Assembly: GCF_002775205.1 (NCBI RefSeq)
Contig: NC_036453.1
Coordinates: forward strand, 25,156,713 to 25,220,712
Direction: 5' to 3'
DNA length: 64,000 bases
From: Xiphophorus maculatus
Taxonomy: Eukaryota > Chordata > Actinopteri > Cyprinodontiformes > Poeciliidae
Every line of letters starts with the position of its first letter. Position 1 is the stretch's first letter. The position numbers were made by a program, and so were the translations under genes. The notes beneath the pieces are model-generated. The model had not been told where the DNA came from. It did no database searches and saw only the letters and a program-made list of their open reading frames with translations. Shown here piece by piece: positions 34,558 to 45,222 of the stretch.

Positions 34558-37500
34558 ATGGAGTTTGGGTCCAGACCAGCAGCCGCGATGAGCAAGGAGG
34601 AAGCCACGGACCAGCAGCCCGGCAGACCGACATGGAGCAGGCAGATAGAGTTCACCCTGGCAGGGATCGGCTGCGCCGTGGGTTTGGGGAATGTTTGGAG
34701 GTTCCCTTATCTCTGCTACAGGAGCGGAGGAGGTGAGGAAGCAGGCTGCAAACAGAACAGCATTCTCCATATGTTTAGAAGTCTTGAAATCAGGGGGCAA
34801 AGTTTAACCAAACACACTTTGGTTTTCTCGTGAAATGAGCTCGGTGCGTGCCGGAATGTGTTTTGTAAACTTATTTGAAGCCCTTTAATACCACCTGGAG
34901 TGGAAGTTGATTGTTTTATAGTCATAACGATATATTTTATAGAGCTTAACCTGACCTGACTGTTACTTTCACAAAAGTTAAAGATTGAAGAGTTGACTCA
35001 CCATGCCTGTCCGCCAGGTGCCTTTCTGGTTCCCTACCTGCTCATGTTGGTGGTGTTGGGGATCCCTCTGCTCTACATGGAGCTGACTGTGGGCCAGTAC
35101 ACCCGGAGAGGCCCGGTTCATGCTCTGGCCATTGTTTGCCCACTCTTTAAAGGTACTTTGCACTCGTTCCCCCCTATCCCTAGTCTGTAAACAAACAAAA
35201 AAACTCTACTGATTTTGTTTGGCCCCTGACGAGTTATGAAAATTTGACCCCGCCACCTTAGCACAGATATAAATTTGATATAAATTTGGACTTTCTGTTT
35301 TTAATTAGGGCAAAGTTATCACAGATCTTCTTAAGACAGAAAACACTGGAAGCAACACTAATTATTTGTCGTTAAATAGCCATACGTTTTGTATTCTCTT
35401 TCAAGAACCAAATGTATCCAGTGACTTTTATTTAAAATCTGACTGTGCAGCATCCAAATGTGCCTTTGATTTGTTTGTTGAACTTGGCAAAAGCAAGTGT
35501 TTTCAAAGAAAGAGCGACATAAATCCTGACTTCATTGCTCAGAAATAAATTTTTTAAAAATCCATTTGATAGAAAATGTGCTATTGTTTTTAAGGAGGTA
35601 AACTTTTTAAGACGTTTTGTATCTATAATGATTTGCACATCCCTTTCTAACAACAAATCTGACTAGTTTAATTACTTACTTTAATCACTTAAATTAAAAC
35701 TGCGGTAGGTATCTTTTATTAAAAAATAATTATTGATGTTTTTTAAAATGATCATCATGTCATTGCAGTAGACAGTAAGACAGATAATTGGTGAAAAAAA
35801 TCAAGCTCCTCTGCCTTCTCTCAGTGTGCTTACTGCAGAAATACACAACTAAGTCAGAAACAACCAATCAGAGCCAGGGGGAGGGCTATAGCGCCGTCAA
35901 TCACTTTTGCGCTCACACTCTCCCTCTTACTTATTGCTAATACCATCAACAGCTGGTTTACAATTGCTAAGGCTAGTTAGGATATCCACCAATAACGGTG
36001 GATATCCTACGGTGGTTTTCCTGTAACGATGAGTTATTTTTCCACCATTAGCACATTGAGCAGCATACAAGAGGATGATTGACAGCACTAAGACCCTCCT
36101 CCTGTGTCTAATTGGTTGTTCTTGACCAGGAGCTGTGCATTTTTTCAGACTACAATAGCAACTCAGGTAGGAGCAGGAGGACACAATGACAGTTTTAATA
36201 AATATGAAAAACAAAAACATAAATTTGTATGAAGGCTTTGGCTCATATCACCAAAGGTTTGGACTCCCCTACCGTACACTGGAGGAAAAAATACAATAAA
36301 AGACTACATCTGACCTTTTTTTTTTCTTTTGTCTAACCTCAGGGGTGGGCATAGCATCTGTGGCCATCTCCTTCATCATGTGCACCTACTACAACATCGT
36401 CATCACCTGGGCCCTGTATTACCTCTTCAGCTCCTTCCAGGCGCCTCTTCCGTGGCAGAGCTGCAACAACACCTGGAACACGCCCAACTGCACGGACCAC
36501 GCCACCAACAGCAGCCACTCGTCCACAGCCAGCCAGGAGTTCTTCAGGTGCGTCTGAGAAGGCGTCGGTCGCTGCTCCCCACAACGACCCAACCAAACCT
36601 CGCTAATGATTAGTGTGCAGCCGCATTACTAATTAACCTGCCGCTTTCAGGAGGCTCGCACAAGTTAATACTCCTGCAAAAGTGTCGCGAAAGTATAAAA
36701 ACATAATCATTAGGGGGAAATTTGAAATGAGATAAAAGGCTGATTAAAAACGAGTTATCTGAGTCATGTGAGCGGTATCGGTTAATGTGAAGGTCAGTGA
36801 TAAGGAGCTATGAGATAAAATATGGCAGTAGAAGTGTGTGAAATGTTGAGTGAGAATTAACCCTTAGCACCGACTCTGAAACGTTTCAACTCTCTTATTG
36901 GGAATTCAGAACAAACGGCGTTCTCCGCCGCTGATCTCACTGGAAATGAGATCAGCATATGCAGATCTGGTGCTGTTTTTGTGTACTCGTTGACTTATTA
37001 ACCCCAGGATCTCTCTGTGCAGAAACAAGGCTTTTGGAAACGTAAACACAATGCTCTCCTGCAAACGCTGCCATGCAGAGAAGACTAGCTTCCACATACA
37101 GATTATGAATGTAAGGTACTTGGTGCTCTGCAAACATCATGAGTCACACCTCATTTCTTTGTGTTTTTGCATCGAAGGAGTCGGCTTTGGTTTTATGAAA
37201 AGAGGTCTTGAGTAGCGCCCCATTTCCTGAGTTGAAACTGCAACAAAAAAAACAGAAAAAGAAAGCAACTAAATTGTGAGATACACAACCCTGCATTCAG
37301 TGCCAGCAGGATGTTTCCCATAGAGATATTAGCTGAAAACCTCGCATAGAGTGGATGAAGCACTGAAGGATGACCTTGTTTCTTAAGACGTGACTTTTTT
37401 AAAAAGTGTTTCATAGTTTTTGTGCTTGATTCTTTTTTCCATCTGCCATTGTTTCCCCCTGTTGCTCCTTTGAAGTCCACACTGCTGTCACAATCAGTGA

Positions 37501-40500
37501 CAGGAAATGAACACTAGGCAACAGAAAAAGCAGCTATAAAGTCTGAAGAAAAACTTTGAGCAACCTTCAGAAAGCCTGGAGAACTGAAAACGGCAAATAT
37601 GAATACATTAGGTCTGCTTAATATTTTTCAACAGGACTCCGTGTTCTTATTTGCAGATCATCAAGACGTTTTAAAAGGCAACTTTATCTGTTGTCTGGTT
37701 TAATTGATAAAGAAATGTCAATAAAGTGATCCATCAATTAGCTGTACAGACTCCAATATGGTGCCAATAGGGTAGCTCTGCCACCAGAGAAAAAAATACA
37801 CTTCATCTCAGAGGGAAGTTATATGTTGTTGTAACTCATCCCTCTTTTATTCAAAGATTTATTGTAGATGCTAATGGCTGTGGACAAGAAGGCTCTCCTG
37901 CAGCGGCTTATGTTACAGTGGCTCTGACGGAGTCTCTGACTGACTTTTTTGGTTTTGATGGTCTATTAAAGTAAAAACAGGAACGAAAGTTATCAATCGC
38001 AAATTATTAACGACCACTTCTATTTCCTTACTTGTGAAGGTATAAAATGCTGGGCCAGACTAGCGGAGTGGAGGAAACGGGAACCCTGCGGTGGGAGCTT
38101 TTCCTCATCCTCATCCTGGCTTGGATTCTTATATATCTGTGCATCTTTAAAGGAGTGAAGTCAACAGGCAAGGTGGGTTAACCTAGAGGTCACTGCAGCT
38201 CAGGGCCGGCCCAAACCTGTTTGGGGCCCTGAGTTGCCTTTCATGTGGGGCACCCCCATACCAACAGGTCTACACCAGATGCTTCATCGTTCCTATGCTG
38301 CTCTAAGTGTGCAACAGGACATAGCATTAGCATCATTCGTAATTAGCTTAGAACATACCGGTCTTGTTGTAGATATTAATTTTAACTTTACAGGAATAGC
38401 CAAGGTAAACAATTATTTGGGTTTTGAAATGCAGAGGGATATTTAAACGTGCCGTGTTATTTTAACTACTTGAAAGTGACATCAACCGACAAACACTGAA
38501 GTTACAGTAAACAAGTTAACAAGTTAAATACCTTATATTTGCCTAAGAGTAGCAGCAGCCATCAGCAGAGAAGAGATTGCCGATTATTAGTGTCCCAAGT
38601 CTAAAATATTATGTAGAAATAGTTTTTCCATGTGTAGTATCATTTAGTTTGTATAATTTAATTTTATTAAATATATATATATGCAATATTTAAACATATC
38701 ACGATATAAGTGTTTCATATCAGTCGATACCGATAATTATTGATTCGGTTTTTTGTTTTAAATATCTGAAATACTGCCAAATTGGTGAAGTTTCCAGTTG
38801 AACTTGAACATTTCAGTGGTAAAAAACAATCCATTTTCTCATTTCGCGCTCCTTTCAATTGTTTACCAGAAGTGAAAATAGGCATGCAAGTTCACTTCCT
38901 GTCGCGAGATAAGATTTTTTTTTTTTTATTTACTCTATATATAATCATAAAAAAACAACTAATGGTTGCAAAATGAGTTGTGTTCTACGAGGAAAATAAC
39001 ACAAGCACACATTAAAATGTTTAACTTAGATGAGAAAGAAAATAATAATTTGATATTTTCTAAGCAGCCACTGTCTTGGGTGAGAGATGAAGAAATGAAC
39101 CTGCTCTCTGTTGGTGCTACTGTGTGTGCAGGTGGTGTACTTCACTGCTCTGTTCCCATACGTCATCCTCATCGCCCTGCTGATCAATAACGTGCAGCTT
39201 CCGGGGGCTTCGGACGGGATAGCTTTCTTCATCGTGCCCGAATGGGACAAGCTGCGGTCCGTGGAGGTCAGAGCGGCTAAGTAGAGAGGACCCGGCTGGA
39301 GCGCCGGCTGGTGGAGAAATTACTTGAGACGGCGTAACAGACGACGGCGTGTTTTGCAGGTGTGGGTGAACGCTGCGGCTCAAATCTTCAACTCCATTGG
39401 GATTGGCTTTGGCTCCCTGCTGGCCATGTCCAGCTACAACTCCTTCAACAACAACGTTCTGAAGTGAGGAGACCCAAATTACTGGTGAAAATGGTTAGAA
39501 AGCAAGCTGAGCGATATTTTCCTGCTTCTACAGGGACACGCTGTTCATATCCATCACCAACTCCCTGACCAGCATCCTGGCAGGCTTCGTCATTTTCTCT
39601 GCCTTTGGCTACATGTCTTATCTGCAGGGCATTCCCGTCAGCCAGCTGGCGGTGGATGGTGAGGCAACATCCTCTCACAGTGAAACTATTGTACTTTTAT
39701 TCAGTCACTACAACTGTCATCGTCGATCTTCTTGGATCTTGGCAGGTCCAGGACTGGTTTACGTTGTTTACCCACAAGCCTTCGCCAACATGCCGGTGTC
39801 CCAGCTTTGGGCTGTCCTGTTTTTCTTCATGCTGTTGTGCCTGGGACTGGACAGTGAGGTAGGCAAACTGGAAATTTGCTGTGTTCATACCACTGCAACC
39901 TTTTCACAACAACATCCACAAAGTTCTCACGCTTTTTTTAATGAATTAATAACTGGTAAAGTGAGGTGGTAATCAGACTAAGTTGAGTTTATTTGTACTG
40001 TATATATCACATTTCACCAATAATTCGAAGCTGAAAGTGCTCACACCACAAAATCATAATACAGTCACCAAATATGAAACAAGCTATAAACATAACTTTT
40101 CAACTGCCATCATCAGTACACATCAAATATGTTGATCAGTGTTCCAGTTAGCACTAATGAAAGGTAACTCTAAACAGGTGTCTTGACTTAAAGGAAGTCT
40201 GTGTTTCAGCATCTTTTCAGTTTTCTGGAAGTTTGCTCCAGATTGGTGGTGCATAGAAGCTGAATGCTGCTTCTTCTCCATGTGTCATTATTTGGGTGGT
40301 GAGGCAGAGGCAGCAGACCCAGGGTAAGATGAATAAGATGGTTTAATAATGAAAAAAGTCCAGAAATCCAAAAACATACAAAGTCCAGGCAGCACAAAGG
40401 AGCGGATGCAGAAGCTCGCATATAGTGACAACAGGTACTGGACAAACATGACGAGGAACACAGAACACAGGTGGGGTTAAATACACGGAGGGTAATCAAG

Positions 40501-43276
40501 GAGACAAGAAACACCTGGGAACAATCAAGGGGAGACAGGACAACACAGAGACAGAGAAACTCAAAATAAACACAGAAAAGGAACAGATCCTGACATTATC
40601 CTCCCCTCAAGGGCGGCTACCAGACGCCCAAAAACAAGTCTGAAACAAAAACACAACAAGGGTGGGTGGAGGGGCGCTGGACAGGGGGCCAGAGTCCAAA
40701 ACAACAAAAAACAACCCAACAGAGTGGGCGGAGGCACAGGAAGGGCCAACAGTACAAAAACAACCCATCCATAATGGGCGAAGGCACAGGAGGCGGTCTG
40801 TCATGGGAAGTCCGGAGGGCGTCCGCGGCGCCAAAAGCAGGAACCACGAGGAAGGTCCGGCGGGTGTCCCCAGCGCAGGGGACGAGCCACAGGAGGCGGG
40901 TCCGGCGGGCGACGTCGGCGTGGCATGTGGATCAATGGAGGCGAGGACTCGGGAGGAGCTGTAAGAGGCGGGGACTCATAGGGACCACTGGGGACGCTAG
41001 GAGGCTCACTGGGGACACTGGGAAACTCGGAAGAAGCACTGGGAAACAACGAGGGAATACACAACCCACTAACTGGGGCAGATAACCCACTAACTGGGGC
41101 AGATAACCCACTAACTGGGGCAGGCCACGCCCGCAGCCGTGCCGCCTGTCGGCCAGATGCCAGGTGGGCTGCCTGGAACCCCATCACCATGGGGACGGTT
41201 GCCAGACCGGAGGCTGGAGTGGCAGCTGGAGCGGCTGGAGGCACAGAGACGGCGGCTGCTGGAGGCGCAGAGGCGGCGGCTGCTGGAACTGAAGATGGTG
41301 CTGGTCCCGGAGACGCTGAGGCTGGGCTGGGTGAGCGGACGTCCAGCTCCGGAGGCAGAGGGTCGCCGGCCAAGAAGGCTAGACCTGCCTGGCGTTCCCA
41401 TTCTGCCTCCTCTTTTAGCTTCTCCAATCCCAGGGACTGGAGTTGGTCAGCCCATCCCTCCAGCACCAGGAGTAGCCTGATGGCTGCCCCAATGCGTCTG
41501 TGCACGAAGTATGGCTCCGCCACAATCTCTACAAAGTCTCTGACATTAAATAATAATTCATCCCAACGCACTGGGTCCATGTTGAAAAGAGAAAGAAAAA
41601 AAATCTTAACTCGCGTGCCTCACCGTAGATACTTGCGGTCGGGTCCTACTGTCATGATTTGGGTGGTGAGGCAGAGGCAGCAGACCCAGGGTAAGATGAA
41701 TAAGATGGTTTAATAATGAAAAAAGTCCAGAGATCCAAAAACATACAAAGTCCAGGCAGCACACTATCTGCAGACGCTCGCAGATAGTGACAACAGGTAC
41801 TGGACAAACACGACGAGGAACACAGGTGGGGTTAAATACATGGAGGGTAATCAAGGAGACAAGAAACACCTGGGAACAATCAAGGGGAGACAGGACAACA
41901 CAGAGACAGAGAAACTCAAAATAAACACAGAAAAGGAACAGATCCTGACACCATGTTTGGTTCTTATTCTGGGGATGACCTGAGAGGTCTGGAGGGTTGA
42001 TACAAACTACTTTCTACTTCCCCCTGACCTGTCCTGCTGTGTTCGTGATGCTGTTTGTTCCAGTGTATCCTTTGTTTTGTGACAGTTTGCGATGGTTGAG
42101 GTGATGGTGACCAGTTTCATGGACGAATTCTACCAACAGCTGATCCGAATTTTCAAAAGGAAGGAACTGTTTGTTCTTGCAGTCTGCGGTGTGGCCCTTC
42201 TGTTAGGGATCCCGTGTGTGATGCAGGTGAACCTTATAACCTATCAGGCAGTTCTTAACCAAAAAATGACCAAAGAGGACCTCCTTAACCGGTTTTTGTG
42301 CTTTCAGGTAGGAATCTACGTCTTCCAGCTGATGGACCACTACACTGCCATCGTCTCCATCATGTTCCTTGCATTTTTTGAGATTATAGCCATCTGTTGG
42401 AGTTATGGTGAGCGAAAGTTGGTTCTTGCCGCTTATATACATTCATATCCAACCACAGAGACGATCTACATTTTCTTTGCTCAGGTGTAAAGAGACTTTC
42501 AAGCAACATGGAAGAGATGACTGGACAAAAGCCAAACATCTTCTTCAGGTTGTGTTGGCTTGTAGTTGATCCTGTGCTCATCACTGTAGGTCTATCGCAT
42601 AAAAAATAGAAAGAAAATCTCGACATCATCTCCTTACACCGAGTTTCACAATTCTTTTCTTTACCCCTGTCTCTTTGTGCCAGGTCATTCTGATTTTCTC
42701 CGTCATCCAGTTCAAACCGGCTCGCTATGGGGACTACGTCTTCCCTCCCTGGGCTCAGGGTGTTGGCTGGGTCATTGCTCTGGCCTCCATTATCTGGATT
42801 CCTCTGGGTGCAGTTCACACTTTGTGGGTGCTTCCTGGTTCGCTCATGAAGGTGAGTTCTACCCCAACTGAAATTTAGCGCCTCATTGTAGTGACAGCCT
42901 GATTTATTGACAAAAAACAAACAGCTGAAATAAATTCAGCTTTGATTATACTCATATAATCTTACACAAAAAAGTGTGTAAGAATGAAAGAAGCTTCAGA
43001 TGCCTATATTCAAAAGGAATTTATAGGAGTACCAATATCTGTGCAAGTTTTGTTTAAAAACATTTATTTATTAGTGCGCAATCTATGTGTCATAAAAAGC
43101 GAGGTCAAATTTTTGCTGCATATCTGTTACAGAAACTGAAGCTATCGATCACACCGTATGCCCTGAATGCCACTAAAGGTCTATATAACGAGAGGGGGGA
43201 AGGAGCAGGAGAACCGGACATATCCGTCATCAGCACCGGCCTACCTGACAAAAAGCCCATTGAGACATACTTCTGA
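34558..43276 (+). CDS. SLC6-family Na+/Cl--dependent neurotransmitter/osmolyte transporter, inebriated-like, complete
   Basis: Thirteen exons: 34558-34732, 35018-35152, 36343-36547, 38040-38172, 39132-39266, 39360-39463, 39534-39658, 39746-39858, 42086-42226, 42308-42407, 42485-42585, 42684-42851 and 43133-43276. They give 1,779 nt, 592 residues, the usual SLC6 length for 12 membrane segments. TM1 has the signature [10 protein letters not shown] followed by LCYRSGGG. Extracellular loop 2 has the paired cysteines around NNTWNTPNC and several N-glycosylation sequons (NNT, NCT, NSS). TM6 has [10 protein letters not shown] and TM8 has GLDS, both near the Na+ sites. GQYTRRGP, the PLFKG stretch and QLMDHY resemble Drosophila inebriated more than vertebrate GABA, betaine, taurine or creatine transporters. 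The substrate cannot be read from sequence; GABA-like or osmolyte is only inferred. A second in-frame ATG at 34588 could be the start. It may correspond to a fish slc6a22-type gene, but I am not sure enough to give a symbol. Confidence 0.92.
37700..37960 (-). mobile_element. LINE-derived fragment (probable)
   Basis: The run GTAGATGCTAATGGCTGTGG..AGGCTCTCCTGCAGCGGCT and GACGGAGTCTCTGACTGAC resembles, from memory, the 3' portion of a fish LINE in reverse. It lies in the SLC6 intron between 36547 and 38040, which is otherwise unremarkable. Confidence 0.4.
38664..38955. repeat. Interspersed repeat family D, copy 2
   Basis: It shares CATATCACGATATAAG, ATTATTGATTCG and AAATATCTGAAATACTGCCA with 870-950. 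It lies in the SLC6 intron before exon 39132. Confidence 0.5.
40283..40595 (-). repeat. 3' LTR of the short retroelement
   Basis: This 313-bp copy has the same ends as the right LTR. It is preceded on the - strand by a polypurine tract at 40596-40610. Its outer end abuts the CCATG target duplication. Confidence 0.88.
40801..41580 (-). CDS. 259-residue ORF of the short LTR retroelement (gag-like position, unknown family)
   Basis: An intact ORF starts 70 bases into the internal region after the 5' LTR and ends in TGA about 205 bases before the 3' LTR. Residues 1-80 are helix-prone and charged ([20 protein letters not shown] at the start). Residues 80-130 are Pro/Ser/Ala-rich. A sevenfold unit (APVSGLS) repeats nearly three times from a 21-bp DNA repeat at 41065-41127. 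The C-terminal third is Pro/Ser-rich and then Arg/Pro-rich ([11 protein letters not shown]). Its position suggests a gag-derived or gag-replacing protein, but I see no zinc knuckle (CCHC) and recognise no family. An uninterrupted frame of this length argues the insertion is fairly young. Confidence 0.6.
   Translation of the reverse strand: MDPVRWDELLFNVRDFVEIVAEPYFVHRRIGAAIRLLLVLEGWADQLQSLGLEKLKEEAEWERQAGLAFLAGDPLPPELDVRSPSPASASPGPAPSSVPAAAASAPPAAAVSVPPAAPAATPASGLATVPMVMGFQAAHLASGRQAARLRAWPAPVSGLSAPVSGLSAPVSGLCIPSLFPSASSEFPSVPSEPPSVPSGPYESPPLTAPPESSPPLIHMPRRRRPPDPPPVARPLRWGHPPDLPRGSCFWRRGRPPDFP
41650..41950 (-). repeat. 5' LTR of the short retroelement
   Basis: The 301-bp repeat reads TGTCAGGATC...ATCATGACA on the - strand. 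It contains ATTAAA- and TATTTAA-like AT-rich motifs but no defined promoter could be proven. It aligns with 40283-40595 over its full length. Differences are concentrated near 41763-41785 and in an 8-bp gap (AACACAGAACACAGG versus AACACAGG). Confidence 0.88.
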
Positions 43277-43390
43277 GACATTTAGTGTTTTGCTTAAAAC
43301 ACTCTGCTCCCATTGGAGGCAAACTCTGAAAAACTCCAGCTAATCAGAAATGAATGTCTGTCCTTGAATCTTACATGGTCTACTCAGGAA

Positions 43391-43396
43391 ATTAAA
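43391..43396 (+). terminator. Candidate polyadenylation signal ATTAAA of the SLC6 gene
   Basis: This is an ATTAAA hexamer about 115 bases after the SLC6 stop at 43274-43276. It is a common variant signal. No downstream GU-rich element could be confirmed, so it is only a candidate. Confidence 0.3.
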
Positions 43397-43671
43397 CAGA
43401 GGGATTTTATTAAAATTATATATATATTTTTAATTTTGTATATCTGCCTTGCAGATGGATGAAAAATAACCAGTTATTGTAATTTGAGTTATTCAATTTG
43501 TGGGCTTCTTGTGTATTTTGCTACCACACCAATTTTACCGGCTTTATTTATTGACTACTTTGAACGAGTGCGCCATCTTTTGGTCAAATCTATGCAACAC
43601 AGTGCATTGGATAATTTTTAAAGCATAATTCCTATATTAGAAAATAGGACAATATAACGGTTTAACATTTG

Positions 43672-44220
43672 CCAGGGTGTCTGCAGGTTTCAGCAAGTCA
43701 AATTTACGACTTCTTAATGCCAACTTGAATGAATTTTGAGATCTAAAAATTGATGACATAAATGCAGACGTTGGTGGAGCAATCCGTACTGCAGTACAGT
43801 CAAGCATAGCAAAAACGGCGACATTTCTGGGGCATGTTTGTGCTTCTCACACTGCCTGTGGCTCTCTACAGCTTAAAAGTTGTTTTCTCCCCTCACAGAA
43901 TGCAACTTGTTCGCCAACAGAAGAGATTCAGTGACAAGTGACGTTGTTTACCCATAACATACGCAAAAAAAAAGCTAATTAGCTAGCTAGCAAAGATATT
44001 TTAGCTGCTAGCTACAGGTAGCTTCGAGTCACAGATGTCTGCACGTGACTCCAACTTTTGGCTGACAGAAAAGTCCTGAGATTAAAAAGTCAAATTAACA
44101 CATTTAAGGCTATCTTACATGTAGAAGACATTCTAATTTACTTTTTAACATTTAATTTTTGATACATGTATGTAAGAGTTCTTAAAGATGCGCGGACACA
44201 ATGATTTGCAATCCACTGTG
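43672..44220. mobile_element. Interspersed repeat family G, copy 2
   Basis: It starts CCAGGGTGTCTGCAGGTTTC and contains AAGTCAAATTTACGACTT. The terminal part is shared, inverted, with 7990-8410. The right limit is uncertain. Confidence 0.45.
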
Positions 44221-45222
44221 GTACTTCCATTATCTCATTGCTGCTGACTCATTTATTAGGTCAAACACGACAGGGAACTGCAGATATCACTAATTGGTCA
44301 TGCAACCCTGTCATGTAAGATATAATAAAAAGATCTTTGACCAAAGTCCACTTTGTGTAGTGTTGATTCAGTACTAAGATTTTCTTTAAAAGCACACATT
44401 ACACAACAATGAGGGGAACAGTATTTATTTTGTTTATTAAGTACATGAGAAAATTCCAAGAGAAAGATAACATGCTGCACAGCTAGTTTCCTTTTCTGAA
44501 CTCCATAGTGCAGAACAGACTCTACACAGGCAAATAGGTGGACAGTATTCAAAACCACTGTGCGTAAAACAGACATGTCTCCCTAAAAGCACCCTGATCA
44601 TTTGTAAAGAGTCACCAGATCCAAAACCAGAGCAACTGAATGTGTTTGTGAGATGAGTTAATAATGGAGTGGGATGTACAAACTGTTTCTGGTTACTCAC
44701 AGTAGGTATGACATAGCATTGTCTAGGATTAGTTTGTGTAAGACCACTGCTATTTCTGCAATTAGATGTCAGAGTATTTATTTTTTTAAAAAGAAGAAAA
44801 AAAAACAGTTTTTCTATAAACAGCAATTATTTCAATTAAATTTCCAAAAGATATGTCATGTGACCTACAAAAACAAAACAAACAAAACAAAATGTGCAAT
44901 CAATGACATATTCCCTCTGAGGTGGCAGCCGTGCAGATGACCACACAGCGCAGCAGCAACTCTGTCCCAATTTGTTCCTACTTCACTTTAAAGTTGGCTC
45001 AGTTCAGGACTGAGACCAGCAGCTGACAACGATGCTGTTCAGTAGTATTTTTATTTTTTTGTAGTGGTTTACAGAGTCCATGCACGTTATTCCTCGCACA
45101 GCCTCTTTAAGGCTCCAGCTCTTCTTGGTTTAGCTCCTATAGACCCCACACACCTTCCTTCCTTCCCACATGGCCAGCAGAGGCCGCTAAGGAGTCATGG
45201 TGGCTGCCTTCCAGTGTCACTG

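Larger units (their letters stand above)
40283..41950 (-). mobile_element. Short non-autonomous LTR retroelement (complete, antisense in SLC6 intron 8)
   Basis: Two direct repeats, 40283-40595 and 41650-41950, are near-identical apart from two small differing blocks. Both run TGTCA...TGACA in either direction. The element is flanked by a 5-bp target duplication CCATG at 40278-40282 and 41951-41955. The internal region is 1,054 bp. The - strand orientation follows from a purine-rich tract (GAGGGGAGGATAA) directly before the left LTR, which is therefore the 3' LTR, and from the ORF at 41580-40801. No protease, reverse transcriptase or integrase reading frame fits in the internal space, so it must be mobilised in trans. 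No TGG-type primer binding site is visible after the 5' LTR; the leader begins GTAGGACCCGACCGC. The 5-bp duplication fits Ty3/gypsy-like or retroviral-type integrases. Confidence 0.9.
39985..42040. mobile_element. Older interspersed repeat split by the LTR element
   Basis: Sequence left of the LTR element ends in GCTGAATGCTGCTTCTTCTC plus CCATG, and the right side resumes directly with TTTGGTTCTTATTCTGGGG and GACCTGAGAGGTCTGGAGGG. Read without the insertion, this resembles the 3' part of a common fish LINE-type repeat (GAATGCTGCTTCTCCATG followed by TTTGGTTCT). The outer limits are approximate. The family name is from memory and not secure. Confidence 0.45.
43277..45222. other. Convergent spacer between the SLC6 gene and DHRS11
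   Basis: It holds both 3' UTRs, a (TA)n-rich patch near 43420 and a repeat (43672-44220). Minus-strand AATAAA hexamers (for example plus-strand TTTATT at 45050-45055) could end DHRS11. No additional gene is seen. Confidence 0.5.

Noticed and set aside
40662..41713. Plus-strand ORFs of 100-174 codons over the LTR element
   Set aside because: They are shadows of the GC-rich minus-strand ORF. The element's orientation (polypurine tract, leader) supports only the minus frame.
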